Shown here: one piece after another, positions 15,757-23,514 of the stretch | Numbering within the stretch: position 1 is the stretch's first letter | Layout: every line of letters starts with the position of its first letter | Virus record (IMG/VR): IMGVR_UViG_3300043424_000660 | Span: 1-38,138 of that record | Length of the DNA stretch: 38,138 nucleotides | Source: a virus | Strand: one strand, 5' to 3' | Made by a program: the position numbers and the translations under genes | The notes under the pieces: model-generated | Database searches by the model: none | Seen by the model: only the letters and a program-made list of their open reading frames with translations | Told to the model about the DNA's origin: nothing

Positions 15757-17240
15757 TGTTACTTGTCGTTCCAGTTTCGATTTTTGATCGCCACATTGCG
15801 GCGGATTTTATTTCTGCCGTCTTGACTCAAGGGAAGTGTAAAAAACACCGTCTGCTGGTGGTAGCCTCACCACAGGCGAGCATTTATGCGCTCCGCCTAT
15901 CCGTTGAAATTGGCGGGCTTTTTGAATCCTGCGACACCCACATCTTTGATGAAAATGGGCCGGAAGGCTGGCCGTGCGGCCCGAATTATTACTTCTCGCA
16001 AACCGTCAAACACCTTGAGGAAATCAACAACCCCTTCCCGTGGTTGTGGTGCGAACTGGACTCCACGCCGATGCTCCCGAACTGGCTGGACATCATCGAG
16101 GCGGAATATGTTGCCGCCGCCATGCCCTTCCTTGGCGTCAAAGCGACTTGCGATAGACGCTCTGGAAAGTATGTCGTGCAACAAAACTATGTCGTCGGCG
16201 TTGCCGTTTACCCTCCGAAATTCTCACAGTATTTCCGCGACTATATGCACTTCCCTCCCGACACGGCATTCGATCTGTATTTAGGCGCACATTTGCACGA
16301 GCTGGCGGCACAGAGCCAAACGATCCAGCACTGTTACCGAACCAAGAACTACCAAGACACGGGGGGCGGAGTTTTTCAGGGATGCCACGGATCGGACTAC
16401 AAGTCCAAGCCCATGAATGATCCCGTAAATCCCGAAACGGCGTTGTTGCATGGATGCGACGATGGCTCTCTGGCTCGTCTAATCGCTCCAAAGCGACCAA
16501 AACCAAAAGAATTAGACACAGTGCCGCTATTTCTGGCTGTCCCGCGATGTGGAACGACCTACACGCGAGAATCCATGAGGCAAATTTTGCGAGATCGCGC
16601 TAACCGATTGAGAAAGTCGTGGGCAGTTTTGCAATTTGGAAACAATGGAGGGGTTGAGATTGAAGCCTATATTTTAGGAGCAGACCCAGCCCCCATGCAA
16701 TCGCTCTCCATGCTTTTCAAAATGAATCACCCCGGCCTCTTGTTTGCCTGTGCCACATCGGTCGCTTTTGAAAATCGAGATGCCTACAATCCCGTTGTCG
16801 ATAAAATCGCCCAGCACTCTCCCAAGCCGCTCGAATGCTTTACTTTTATTCGCCCGCCCGTGGATCGAATCGAGTCGTCGTCTGCATATAATCAATCCGA
16901 GCAGATTAGCGAAAACTGGATGACCAAGTATTTATACGCCTGCTTTTATCCCGAGCAATGGCCCGCTCCGACACCTATTGAAGCCAAGTTTCGGGCTTTG
17001 GAAGGCTTAATCGAATCCGACAAGATAAAGGTTTTTCGCTTTCCGTTTTTTAACGAAGCCCTCTCAAAAATTTCCGCTTCAAAACTGCCACTTCATTTTG
17101 GCGAAATTTCACACAGAGAGCGGTCGTTCAATCGCCGCCCAGCATTTCACGCAGCCTTTGATTCGGAAAAAATAAATTCAGGGAATGAGGTCGATTTGAA
17201 ACTTTATCAATTAAGTCAGCCCTCCGAACCGCTCCAGTAA
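15756..17240 (+). CDS. Glycosyltransferase-like / sulfotransferase fusion
   Basis: 494 aa from the ATG overlapping the previous stop. The N-terminal half (1-250) has a GT-A-like layout with WLWCELDSTPM (E100-x-D102), similar to the E-x-D of the preceding protein. The C-terminal half carries a sulfotransferase signature: the 5'-phosphosulfate-binding loop LFLAVPRCGTTYTRESM at about 258-274 and a 3'-phosphate-binding segment FTFIRPPVDRIESSSAYN at 362-379, matching the FxFxRDPVxRxxSxY pattern of carbohydrate sulfotransferases. The expected reaction is transfer of sulfate from PAPS to a glycan. From about 16500 the gene is more AT-rich than its surroundings. Its place in the fibre cluster suggests modification of a virion or cell-surface glycan. 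I am fairly sure of the sulfotransferase domain and less sure of the N-terminal one. Confidence 0.7.
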   Translation: MLLVVPVSIFDRHIAADFISAVLTQGKCKKHRLLVVASPQASIYALRLSVEIGGLFESCDTHIFDENGPEGWPCGPNYYFSQTVKHLEEINNPFPWLWCELDSTPMLPNWLDIIEAEYVAAAMPFLGVKATCDRRSGKYVVQQNYVVGVAVYPPKFSQYFRDYMHFPPDTAFDLYLGAHLHELAAQSQTIQHCYRTKNYQDTGGGVFQGCHGSDYKSKPMNDPVNPETALLHGCDDGSLARLIAPKRPKPKELDTVPLFLAVPRCGTTYTRESMRQILRDRANRLRKSWAVLQFGNNGGVEIEAYILGADPAPMQSLSMLFKMNHPGLLFACATSVAFENRDAYNPVVDKIAQHSPKPLECFTFIRPPVDRIESSSAYNQSEQISENWMTKYLYACFYPEQWPAPTPIEAKFRALEGLIESDKIKVFRFPFFNEALSKISASKLPLHFGEISHRERSFNRRPAFHAAFDSEKINSGNEVDLKLYQLSQPSEPLQ

Positions 17241-17260
17241 AGACTCGGAAGCCCGCCCGA

Positions 17261-17291
17261 TTTGACACCCGCCGCTCGCTCGAGCGGCATG
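17261..17291 (+). promoter_or_regulatory. TTTGACAC element with hairpin (HxH fibre)
   Basis: TTTGACACCC is followed by CCGCTCG-CT-CGAGCGG, a perfect seven-base inverted repeat, and then ATG at 17289. TTGACA lies 21 bases from the ATG, the longest spacing in the set. This is the cleanest inverted repeat among these elements. Confidence 0.55.
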
Positions 17292-18662
17292 AAACTTTTC
17301 CTCGACCAAAAAAACCGGCGATTCATCAAATCGGCCGCGTCGAATGTCGCGCTCCAGACCCTCGTCTTAAAACGCCGCGACCAGGTTCCGATCGAGGTCA
17401 TCTTCGTAGAGAACGGCGTGGCCGTCGATCCCCCCGCTGGAACCCAGTCCACCGTTGCGCTCAAGAACTCATTCTCTGACTCCAATTTTTTAGCTTTGGC
17501 GGCTCCTGGCCAAACCATCCTCGATTTAAATACCCAGCCAGTCGAAGCCGCCTTCTCCTCCGACCCTGCCAGCATCTCCGCCTTCCTTGAGATCCGCTGG
17601 ACCGCTCCGACCCAAGCCCTGCGCACCGCGACCCTCCAAGTCGAAATCCAGAACAGCGTCATCCTCGGCGACGAAGGCACACCCGCCGCCCTGCCAGACG
17701 GCAAAGCCACGCAGGCCGAAGCGGAAGCCGGAACCGACAACGAAAAATGGATGACGCCGCTCAGGACGGCGCAGGCCATCGCCGAACTTGCCCCTCCGCC
17801 CACCTGGGACAGCGTCACCGGCAAGCCAACCGAGTTTCCTCCCGAGGCCCACACGCACACCGCCGCCGACATCGAGGACTTCGCCGAGGCGGTTGTTGCC
17901 GTCTCCCCACCCGTCGATTGGTCCTCGCTGACAGGCAAGCCGAGCACCTTCGCACCGAGCAGCCACACGCATCCAATCAGCGAGGTCGAAGGTCTCCAAA
18001 CCGCCCTCGACAATGCCAGCGATCGGATCGACCTCCTTGCCGAAAACCTCGGGACCGAAAATCTCGACTCCATCGCTGAAGCCGCCGCCTCGATCAATAC
18101 GCTACAGGCTCAGGTTGACGGCAAAGCCCCCGCCGTCCACACCCACGCCGCCACCGAGATCACCGGCCTTTCGTCCTACATCATCGCCTCCGCTCCCGGC
18201 CTGCAAATCAACACCACCGTCCGCATCGGCGACGGCGTGAGCGTCACCTTCCCGATCGACGGCCTCGTCAGCTCCGACCCCGAGCATGTCCTCGTGGCCC
18301 TCAACGGTGTCACCCAAACCCCAGTCGCCGACTACACCGTCAGTGAGGCCACCGGCACGATCACCTTCGACAGCGCGCCCGCCGCCGGAATGCAGATCTC
18401 CTGCACCGCCCTCGGCCTCCGCACCGTCCAGCCGCCGATCGACCCGACTCTCTACCTCTACGCCTTCGACCAATCGCAGGACGGCCTCACCACCTTCAGC
18501 GGCCGCCTCCTCAATGCCGACCGCCCCGCCGCGCCCGCACTCCCCGAGACCGCCACAACCTGGACCATCCGCCGATCCACCCTCTCCGCCGCCGGGCGGA
18601 TCCTCGCCACCGCCTCCGCCGTCGGCGCGTGGGCTAACCGCACAACGCTCTCCTACCAATGA
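17289..18662 (+). CDS. Tail fibre protein with HxH repeats
   Basis: 457 aa from the ATG right after the hairpin (an upstream in-frame TTG at 17262 would lie in the regulatory element). The N-terminal ~135 residues form a BppU-like beta domain (KRRDQVPIEVIFVENG). Three repeats of the form WxSxTGKPxxFxPxxHTH occur at about 175-195, 215-235 and, shortened to APAVHTHAATEI, near 286; HxH pairs in phage fibres bind metal ions along a trimeric shaft. The segment between them is predicted coiled coil (ALDNASDRIDLLAENL). The C-terminal domain is beta-rich (VRIGDGVSVTFPIDGLV). It overlaps the next small gene as ATGA. Confidence 0.78.
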   Translation: MKLFLDQKNRRFIKSAASNVALQTLVLKRRDQVPIEVIFVENGVAVDPPAGTQSTVALKNSFSDSNFLALAAPGQTILDLNTQPVEAAFSSDPASISAFLEIRWTAPTQALRTATLQVEIQNSVILGDEGTPAALPDGKATQAEAEAGTDNEKWMTPLRTAQAIAELAPPPTWDSVTGKPTEFPPEAHTHTAADIEDFAEAVVAVSPPVDWSSLTGKPSTFAPSSHTHPISEVEGLQTALDNASDRIDLLAENLGTENLDSIAEAAASINTLQAQVDGKAPAVHTHAATEITGLSSYIIASAPGLQINTTVRIGDGVSVTFPIDGLVSSDPEHVLVALNGVTQTPVADYTVSEATGTITFDSAPAAGMQISCTALGLRTVQPPIDPTLYLYAFDQSQDGLTTFSGRLLNADRPAAPALPETATTWTIRRSTLSAAGRILATASAVGAWANRTTLSYQ

Positions 18663-18886
18663 CAACGATCACCGAGAGCAACCTCACGCAGACGCTCGAT
18701 CTCTCCGGGTTCGATCTCACGCTCCCCGCCGTCATCGTCGAATACCCGAACCGCTTGAGCTTCCCGAGCGTCGGAAAAGCGGACCGCTTGTATATGGCGA
18801 TGGACGAGGGGATGCCCTACCGCTGGAGCCCCACCGCGTCAGCCTACGGCTTGATGATCCCAGTCATTGACGCAGGCAACTTTTGA
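18659..18886 (+). CDS. Small fibre-associated protein
   Basis: 75 aa, starting at the ATG overlapping the fibre gene's stop. The sequence (SFPSVGKADRLYMAMDEGM and PYRWSPTASAYGLM) resembles small tail-fibre-associated modules that mention a value and display position rather than an enzyme; I do not recognise a family. Coupled translation with the HxH fibre suggests it is a partner subunit or chaperone. Its stop lies in a TTTTGACA sequence 51 bases before the next fibre gene. Confidence 0.55.
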   Translation: MTTITESNLTQTLDLSGFDLTLPAVIVEYPNRLSFPSVGKADRLYMAMDEGMPYRWSPTASAYGLMIPVIDAGNF

Positions 18887-18909
18887 CAACTCACCCACCC
18901 ACGAACAGC

Positions 18910-18938
18910 CCAACCAACCACCACCAACCTAACTAGCC
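18910..18938 (+). promoter_or_regulatory. A/C-rich leader before coiled-coil fibre
   Basis: It contains CCAACCAACCACCAC, the same 15-mer that precedes the capsid ATG at 5339-5353. It is unstructured and C/A-rich up to the ATG at 18939. No Shine-Dalgarno is visible. Confidence 0.4.
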
Positions 18939-19856
18939 ATGGCCAATCCCATCATCAAAATCAAACGCGGTTCCGGCGCGCCCGTCTCCTTGCAGACAGG
19001 TGAGCTCGCAATCGACACACTGAACAAAAGCCTTTTTGTAGGCACAGCCGAAGGCGTCCTCGCCATCGGTGGCGAGCATGTCTTCGCCAAAAAGACCTAT
19101 GTGGACAGCGCCGTTTCGAGCGAGCAATCCGCCCGCGAAGCAGCCGACACGACCCTCACCAACAACCTCAACGCCGAAATCTCCCGCGCCCAAGGTGCCG
19201 AGAGCGATCTCGCGGACGACATCTCCGCCGAGGAGACAGCGCGCATCGCGGCCGTTTCCGCCGAGCAATCCGCTCGCGAAGCAGCCGACCTCGTTTTGGA
19301 CGGCAAAATCACGACCGAGAAAGGCCGAATCGATGCGATCCTCTCCGCCGCTGACGCCGACAAGGACTCCTTCTCAGAGATCGTCCAGCTGATCAATTCG
19401 GTCGATCTGACCAACGACAACGCCCTCGCGGCCGCAGTCCTCTCGATCAACGACGCAGTGGATGCCGAAGAGACAGCTCGCATCGCTGGCGATTCCGGTC
19501 TTCAGACATCGATCAACACCGTCTCGAGCGACCTCTCCGCGTTGACCACAAGAGTCACCGCCGCCGAGGCCGACATCGTTGCTGAAGAGTCCGCTCGCAT
19601 CGCCGCAGTCTCCGCCGAAGCCGCTGCCCGCGCTTCGGATGTGTCCGGCCTCGAGTCCGACATCGCCACGGTCCAAAGCAATTTGGATTCAGAAAGCTCG
19701 ACTCGTGCGACAGCCGACACCTCGTTGAGCAATCGGATTTCTGTTCTCGAAGGTGCCAGCGCGGACACCCGCCTGACCGACCTCGAGAGCGATGTAGCCG
19801 ATCACGAGACCCGCATCAGCGCTCTCGAGTCCGTCATCGATGGCGGCAGCTACTAG
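18939..19856 (+). CDS. Coiled-coil tail fibre protein
   Basis: 305 aa. The N-terminal ~50 residues (IKIKRGSGAPVSLQTGELA) form a recognisable fibre attachment module also seen, in variant form, in the next gene. The remainder is a long heptad-patterned coiled coil built from repeats such as EETARIAAVSAEQSAREAAD, present at least three times, and it ends with DHETRISALESVIDGG. The repetition is visible in the DNA (19111-19148 against 19252-19289). This is the architecture of a trimeric fibre shaft without an obvious receptor tip, which may be provided by one of the following proteins. Confidence 0.75.
   Translation: MANPIIKIKRGSGAPVSLQTGELAIDTLNKSLFVGTAEGVLAIGGEHVFAKKTYVDSAVSSEQSAREAADTTLTNNLNAEISRAQGAESDLADDISAEETARIAAVSAEQSAREAADLVLDGKITTEKGRIDAILSAADADKDSFSEIVQLINSVDLTNDNALAAAVLSINDAVDAEETARIAGDSGLQTSINTVSSDLSALTTRVTAAEADIVAEESARIAAVSAEAAARASDVSGLESDIATVQSNLDSESSTRATADTSLSNRISVLEGASADTRLTDLESDVADHETRISALESVIDGGSY
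19111..19148 (+). repeat. Internal fibre repeat, copy 1
   Basis: A 38-base repeat matching 19252-19289 with about four mismatches. It encodes the AVSxEQSAREAAD unit of the coiled-coil fibre. Confidence 0.7.
19252..19289 (+). repeat. Internal fibre repeat, copy 2
   Basis: Second copy of the 38-base unit at 19111-19148. Such in-frame repeats allow shaft length to change by recombination. Confidence 0.7.
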
Positions 19857-19872
19857 TAACTAACCCAACCCC

Positions 19873-19898
19873 GGCGGGGCGCTCCATAGCGCTCCGCC
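19873..19898 (+). other. GC-rich hairpin between fibre genes
   Basis: GGCGGGGCGCT-CCAT-AGCGCTCCGCC is an eleven-pair stem with one G-T pair and a four-base loop. It lies in the 81-base gap between two fibre genes. No T-run follows, so it may be a factor-dependent terminator, an RNA processing signal or a 3' stabiliser. Confidence 0.6.
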
Positions 19899-19937
19899 AC
19901 GCGGGGGGTCTAACTCCGCAAAATCAAAAACCGGCCC

Positions 19938-20318
19938 ATGCCAAATCCACAAATCATTCCAAAAAAGTCGGTCCAAGCCTCAGCCATTCCGACCACCGCG
20001 CAACTCGCCCTCGGCGAGATTTGCGTGAACCACGCCGACCGCCGAATCTACTCGCGCAACCCCTCCACCGGCGAAGTCTACAAACTGGCCGGAACCAAAG
20101 ACGCCCCCGATCGCGTCTGGTCCTTCGACATCTCCGCCGACGGCACAACGACCTACCTCGGCTTTCTTCTTTACGCCGATTTCCCCGCCACCGGCAGCGT
20201 CTACGACAGCGCCAACTGGGAAATCTCCCGCACCATTTTCAACGCCTCCGGCACCACCAGCACCGAATCCAGCGCCACCGGCGCGTGGTCCAATAAAGAA
20301 AATCTCACCTACGCATGA
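19938..20318 (+). CDS. Fibre attachment / small fibre protein
   Basis: 126 aa. The N-terminus (TTAQLALGEICVNHADRRIY) is a variant of the fibre attachment module in the 18939 protein (LQTGELAIDTLNKSLF). The C-terminal part (GTTTYLGFLLYADFPATG and ATGAWSNKENLTYA) resembles the end of the HxH fibre protein (WTIRRSTLSA...WANRTTLSYQ), so these small proteins share a terminal module. It overlaps the LRR adhesin gene as ATGA and probably assembles with it. Confidence 0.6.
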   Translation: MPNPQIIPKKSVQASAIPTTAQLALGEICVNHADRRIYSRNPSTGEVYKLAGTKDAPDRVWSFDISADGTTTYLGFLLYADFPATGSVYDSANWEISRTIFNASGTTSTESSATGAWSNKENLTYA

Positions 20319-21343
20319 TCGCCCAGCCACTCTTTCCAAAAGCCAAATCCAAAAATAGCTGGAACCGCCCCGGCGATTGGCTACCCCTCACGGCTCCGAG
20401 CAGCCAAGGCTTTGCGGGCCTCCACGCGGTATGGGAGAATGATTCCAATTTCGTCGCAGTCACCGTCTCGGGAGCCTACACGGTCGATTGGGGCGATGGA
20501 TCACCCGCCGAGAACTTGGCGACCGGTGCCACCGCCGAGCATATTTATTCGTGGGAAGATCTCCCCGCCTCCAGCCTCACCAGTCGCGGCTACCGCCAAG
20601 CGATCATCCGCATCACGCCACAGAGTGGCGCGAATCTGACCAGCATCACCCTACATGTGAAGCACTCGCAGTCTGGATTGGTTAGCGCCTACAGCTCCGG
20701 TTGGTTGGAACTCAAATACAACACGCCGAATTTGAGTGGAAACTTCGGTCCCGGCGGCGCGGCAAGTCTTGTGAGGCACCGCTATTTGGAGCGAGTGCAG
20801 TTCCTCGCTCTCGGGGCGATTGGCGTTTATCAAGCATTCAATTTCTGTAGCGGCCTAATCCAAGTCGATTTCCCTCCAAACACATCAAGTGGCAACGGCG
20901 CTCTCTTTTGCGAAGAAGCGAGGTCTTTGAAGGCCGGGCCATCGGTAAATACCTCAAGTGTCACGGATTTCCAAAGAGCGTTCCAAAACTGCTCATCGCT
21001 GACCAGCATCCCGCTTTACAGCTTGGGATCATGCACAAACATTAGCTCGGCTTTTTCTGGCTGCTCCGCTCTCAAGGAAATCCCCGCTCTCAACCTCTCG
21101 GCGGTCACAAATTTCACGAATACTTTCTTAAACTGCACCAGCCTCTCCCGAGTTCGCGCCACAGGCATCAACGCCACCGTCTCGTTTGCCAACTGTTCAC
21201 TGAGCGCCACCGCGCTCAATGAGATTTACACAAACCTCTCCAGCACCGGCAGCGGCAAGACTATCACCGTCACCGGCAACTACGGAACGGCCTCCGACAA
21301 CCCCAGCATCGCCACCGCCAAGGGCTGGACCGTCACCGGTTAA
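20315..21343 (+). CDS. Tail-tip adhesin with PKD-like and BspA-type LRR repeats
   Basis: 342 aa. Residues about 45-80 include YTVDWGDGSPAENL, the core of a PKD-like domain. From about 170 onward there are repeats of BspA/DUF285 type: FNFCSGLIQVDFP, FQNCSSLTSIPL, FSGCSALKEIPALNL, FLNCTSLSRVRATG, each with the FxxCxxLxxIP pattern. BspA-like LRRs are surface-binding modules in cellular adhesins. Used by a phage they would suit a receptor-binding tip. The gene is coupled to the upstream fibre module by ATGA. GC is slightly lower than in adjacent fibre genes. Confidence 0.75.
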   Translation: MIAQPLFPKAKSKNSWNRPGDWLPLTAPSSQGFAGLHAVWENDSNFVAVTVSGAYTVDWGDGSPAENLATGATAEHIYSWEDLPASSLTSRGYRQAIIRITPQSGANLTSITLHVKHSQSGLVSAYSSGWLELKYNTPNLSGNFGPGGAASLVRHRYLERVQFLALGAIGVYQAFNFCSGLIQVDFPPNTSSGNGALFCEEARSLKAGPSVNTSSVTDFQRAFQNCSSLTSIPLYSLGSCTNISSAFSGCSALKEIPALNLSAVTNFTNTFLNCTSLSRVRATGINATVSFANCSLSATALNEIYTNLSSTGSGKTITVTGNYGTASDNPSIATAKGWTVTG

Positions 21344-21348
21344 AACTT

Positions 21349-21552
21349 ATGGAAACACCCGACACCTCTGGATTCTACAAAAACGACAACGGCAGCCTCC
21401 TCCACGGCCCGAACTATGTCCTGAACTCCGCCTACGAACTCCGCCGCGAGAACCTAGCCGCCCTCACGCTACCCGTGGACGGTTGGCAGTGGTTCGACAG
21501 CGAATCCGCCGCCCGCACCGCCTTCAACCTGCCCGCAGACCCAACCAACTAA
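21349..21552 (+). CDS. Small fibre-cluster protein
   Basis: 67 aa, five bases after the LRR adhesin. It contains GFYKNDNGSLLHGPNYVLNS and ends with DGWQWFDSESAARTAFNLP. Similar short proteins accompany phage tail fibre genes, but I do not recognise a named family. Six bases separate it from the next fibre-like gene. Confidence 0.6.
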   Translation: METPDTSGFYKNDNGSLLHGPNYVLNSAYELRRENLAALTLPVDGWQWFDSESAARTAFNLPADPTN

Positions 21553-21558
21553 ACTCCC

Positions 21559-22740
21559 ATGGCCAACGAACTGAACATCGCCCTCGCCGAATCCGGCAAA
21601 ACCGTCACCGCCCAACGCTACCAAGCCGGAGCCGCCATCGGCAGCCCCATCAGCCTCACCGAAATCTCCGCCTCGGGATTTTACAGCGGCGACATGACCG
21701 GCAGCGCCGGAACCTACTTCCTCGTCTTTAACGACGGCACCGAAAATGTCGGCACCGGCAGCATCGTGTGGGATGGCACAGCAGAAGTCGCCAGCAGCGC
21801 ACCAAGCGTCGTGCAAATCCGGCAGGAGATGGACAGCAACTCGACCAAGCTCGCAAATCTCGACGCCACGATCTCCAGCCGCTCGACCCTCACCACCGGC
21901 GACCTGCCGAGCGTGCCGAGCGCCTCGTCGGTGGCAACAGCCGTCCGCACCGAGCTGACCGAGATTTCCAATCTCGATGCTTCCGTGTCGAGCCGTTTGG
22001 CCTCGGCGTCTTACACAGCGCCAGCAAACTCGGACATCACCGCGATCAAAGCGAAAACCGACAACCTTCCAGCAAACCCTGCCGCCGTCTCCGACATCCC
22101 GACCACCGCGCAAATCTCCGCCGCCGTCGAAGGCAGCCTCCTCGATGAGAACGACGGCCAAGCCGTCCTCAACGCCATCGTCGGAGCCATCGGCAACCAG
22201 AATGTGAACGAAATCGCCCTCGTCGCGGCCATCCGCTCAGACCTCGAGCGCGCCGGCGGAAAACTCGACAGCCTCCCCACCGATGCCGCTCCCAGCGCGG
22301 CTTCCGTGGCAAGCGCCGTGTGGTCCGCTGCAACCAAAGAAATCACCGGCGGAGTGGTCGATACCCTCACGAACTCCCCCGATGTCCCGACCGAATCCGA
22401 AATTGCCGCTCAAGTCCGCACCGAGCTTTCGGTGGAACTTGGCCGAATTGACCAAGCGATCAGCACCCGCCTCGCTTCGGCCGATTACACTGCGCCAAGC
22501 ACCCCGCCAACCGCCTCGGCCATCGCCGACGAGGTCCGCGTGGAACTCGCCAGCGAACTCGCCAACCTCGACGCCCCCGTAAGCGGAGCGACTGCCCCAA
22601 GCGCCGCCACCGTGGCCAGCCAAGTCCGCACCGAACTGACCGCCGAACTCGCCAAGGTCTCGGCCTTGAACACCGAGCGCCTCGCCAATGTGGCGACGAC
22701 CGCGATTGTGGGGAATCTCCTGGTTCAGGCGAACAGCTAA
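21559..22740 (+). CDS. Repeat-rich tail fibre/needle protein
   Basis: 393 aa. The N-terminal ~85 residues form a beta domain (SGDMTGSAGTYFLVFNDGTE). The rest is a set of irregular repeats combining SxLDxxxSxRLASAxYTAP with VRTELxxELxxLD, a pattern common in phage fibres and in the lower collars of tailed phages. The repeats are predicted helical and probably trimerise. The last gene of the fibre region, its stop overlaps the first holin-like gene by one base (TAATG), joining tail and lysis genes in one transcript. Confidence 0.68.
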   Translation: MANELNIALAESGKTVTAQRYQAGAAIGSPISLTEISASGFYSGDMTGSAGTYFLVFNDGTENVGTGSIVWDGTAEVASSAPSVVQIRQEMDSNSTKLANLDATISSRSTLTTGDLPSVPSASSVATAVRTELTEISNLDASVSSRLASASYTAPANSDITAIKAKTDNLPANPAAVSDIPTTAQISAAVEGSLLDENDGQAVLNAIVGAIGNQNVNEIALVAAIRSDLERAGGKLDSLPTDAAPSAASVASAVWSAATKEITGGVVDTLTNSPDVPTESEIAAQVRTELSVELGRIDQAISTRLASADYTAPSTPPTASAIADEVRVELASELANLDAPVSGATAPSAATVASQVRTELTAELAKVSALNTERLANVATTAIVGNLLVQANS

Positions 22741-22922
22741 TGAACGGCGACCAATTCAAAACCATCGGCACCGGGCTCATCGGCAGCGCCACCAGCATCG
22801 GCGCGGCGATCTACTCCATGCTTCCTCACCTTGAAGCATGGATGCGCCTCGCCTCTGTTGCCGTGGGCCTCGCTGTCGGCATCGCCACATTGATTAAAAT
22901 CCTGCGCGACCTTCGCCGCTGA
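22740..22922 (+). CDS. Holin-like protein 1
   Basis: 60 aa with two hydrophobic segments (about 8-28, TIGTGLIGSATSIGAAIYSM, and 38-55, ASVAVGLAVGIATLIKIL) and a basic C-terminal tail (RDLRR). This is the layout of a small two-helix holin that would open the inner membrane at the end of infection. It begins in the stop of the last fibre gene and starts the lysis cassette that ends with an endolysin. Confidence 0.68.
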   Translation: MNGDQFKTIGTGLIGSATSIGAAIYSMLPHLEAWMRLASVAVGLAVGIATLIKILRDLRR

Positions 22923-22925
22923 TCC

Positions 22926-22949
22926 TTTGACACCCACGCCCATTCGATG
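22926..22949 (+). promoter_or_regulatory. TTTGACAC element (second holin-like gene)
   Basis: TTTGACACCCAC with TTGACA ending 14 bases before the ATG at 22947. No clear hairpin is present, so it shares only the motif and spacing with the other members. Confidence 0.4.
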
Positions 22950-23120
22950 AAAGCACTCTACTTTGTCCTCGACCGACTCAGCGAAAACAGCACATGGCGC
23001 GGCCTCATCCTCGTCGCCGTCGCTCTCGGCGTGAAGCTCGACCCCGAGATGCAAACCCAGATCATCGCCGCCGGGCTCGGCCTCGTCGGCACGATCAACA
23101 TTTTCCGCAAAGGAAAATGA
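22947..23120 (+). CDS. Holin-like protein 2
   Basis: 57 aa with two hydrophobic stretches (RGLILVAVALGVKL; IIAAGLGLVGTINIF) and a short basic tail (RKGK). The arrangement STWRG, transmembrane, LDPEMQ, second hydrophobic segment is seen in small phage holins and holin-like proteins. Its TGA overlaps the ATG of the lipoprotein gene. With protein 1 it may form a holin/antiholin pair; the sequence does not say which is which. Confidence 0.65.
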   Translation: MKALYFVLDRLSENSTWRGLILVAVALGVKLDPEMQTQIIAAGLGLVGTINIFRKGK

Positions 23121-23368
23121 CCCCCAAGCAAGTCGCCGCCGTGCTGATGATCCTCGGCTGGCTCTGCATCGCCATGGCCTTCTTGACCTCGTGCGTCGCC
23201 GTGCCGATGCCTCCATTCGGCGACCGCATCGGCGAAGCCGGAACGCTACACATCCGCGCCACCGTGCGCTTCGAGCCACGCCTCAGCGAAAGCGAAACCT
23301 CCAACCGCGACCTCTGGCACGCCTTCGGCAAATTCCAAGAAACCCTCCCCGCTCTTAAAGACAAATGA
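23117..23368 (+). CDS. Small lipoprotein, candidate outer-membrane spanin
   Basis: 83 aa. An N-terminal hydrophobic segment ends in the lipobox LTSC (about residues 23-26), so the mature protein would be lipid-anchored at the Cys. The mature part is short and charged (RFEPRLSESETSNRDLWHAF). In a Gram-negative lysis cassette such a protein fits an o-spanin (Rz1-like), although no matching inner-membrane spanin is obvious. It overlaps both neighbours (ATGA), so it is translated as part of the lysis set. Confidence 0.6.
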   Translation: MTPKQVAAVLMILGWLCIAMAFLTSCVAVPMPPFGDRIGEAGTLHIRATVRFEPRLSESETSNRDLWHAFGKFQETLPALKDK

Positions 23369-23514
23369 TCTCCCTCCTCGCCCGATTCTTCATGCTTCCA
23401 AAACCTCAGGTGTCCCCCGCGCCTGAGCCAGTCGTTGTAAAAAAAAAGCGGTCGGTAAAAAAGCCAGCGAAAAAAAAGCCGACCACAAAATCTCGCGCCA
23501 AGAAAAAGCCGTGA
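23365..23514 (+). CDS. Lys-rich ORF, possible N-terminus of endolysin fusion
   Basis: 49 aa with a short hydrophobic start (MISLLARFFMLP), a Pro/Val linker and a Lys-rich end (KKKRSVKKPAKKKPTTKSRA). Its frame contains two AAAAAAG heptamers (23442-23448 and 23472-23478), each in X XXY YYZ register. The -1 frame is open from 23427 into the endolysin. A -1 shift would add a hydrophobic plus basic leader to the endolysin, giving about 207 aa. Alternatively an indel error in the nine-A run has split a single gene. Without shifting it would be a stand-alone basic peptide. Confidence 0.5.
   Translation: MISLLARFFMLPKPQVSPAPEPVVVKKKRSVKKPAKKKPTTKSRAKKKP
23442..23448 (+). promoter_or_regulatory. A AAA AAG slippery heptamer
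   Basis: It is in the frame of the 23365 ORF, at the 3' end of a run of nine A (23439-23447). The same heptamer recurs at 23472-23478. It is the slippery type used by E. coli dnaX. The downstream -1 frame is the endolysin. Confidence 0.5.

Noticed and set aside
12020-22740. Diversity-generating retroelement driving fibre variation
   Set aside because: No reverse transcriptase gene and no template/variable repeat pair with adenine-biased differences were seen.
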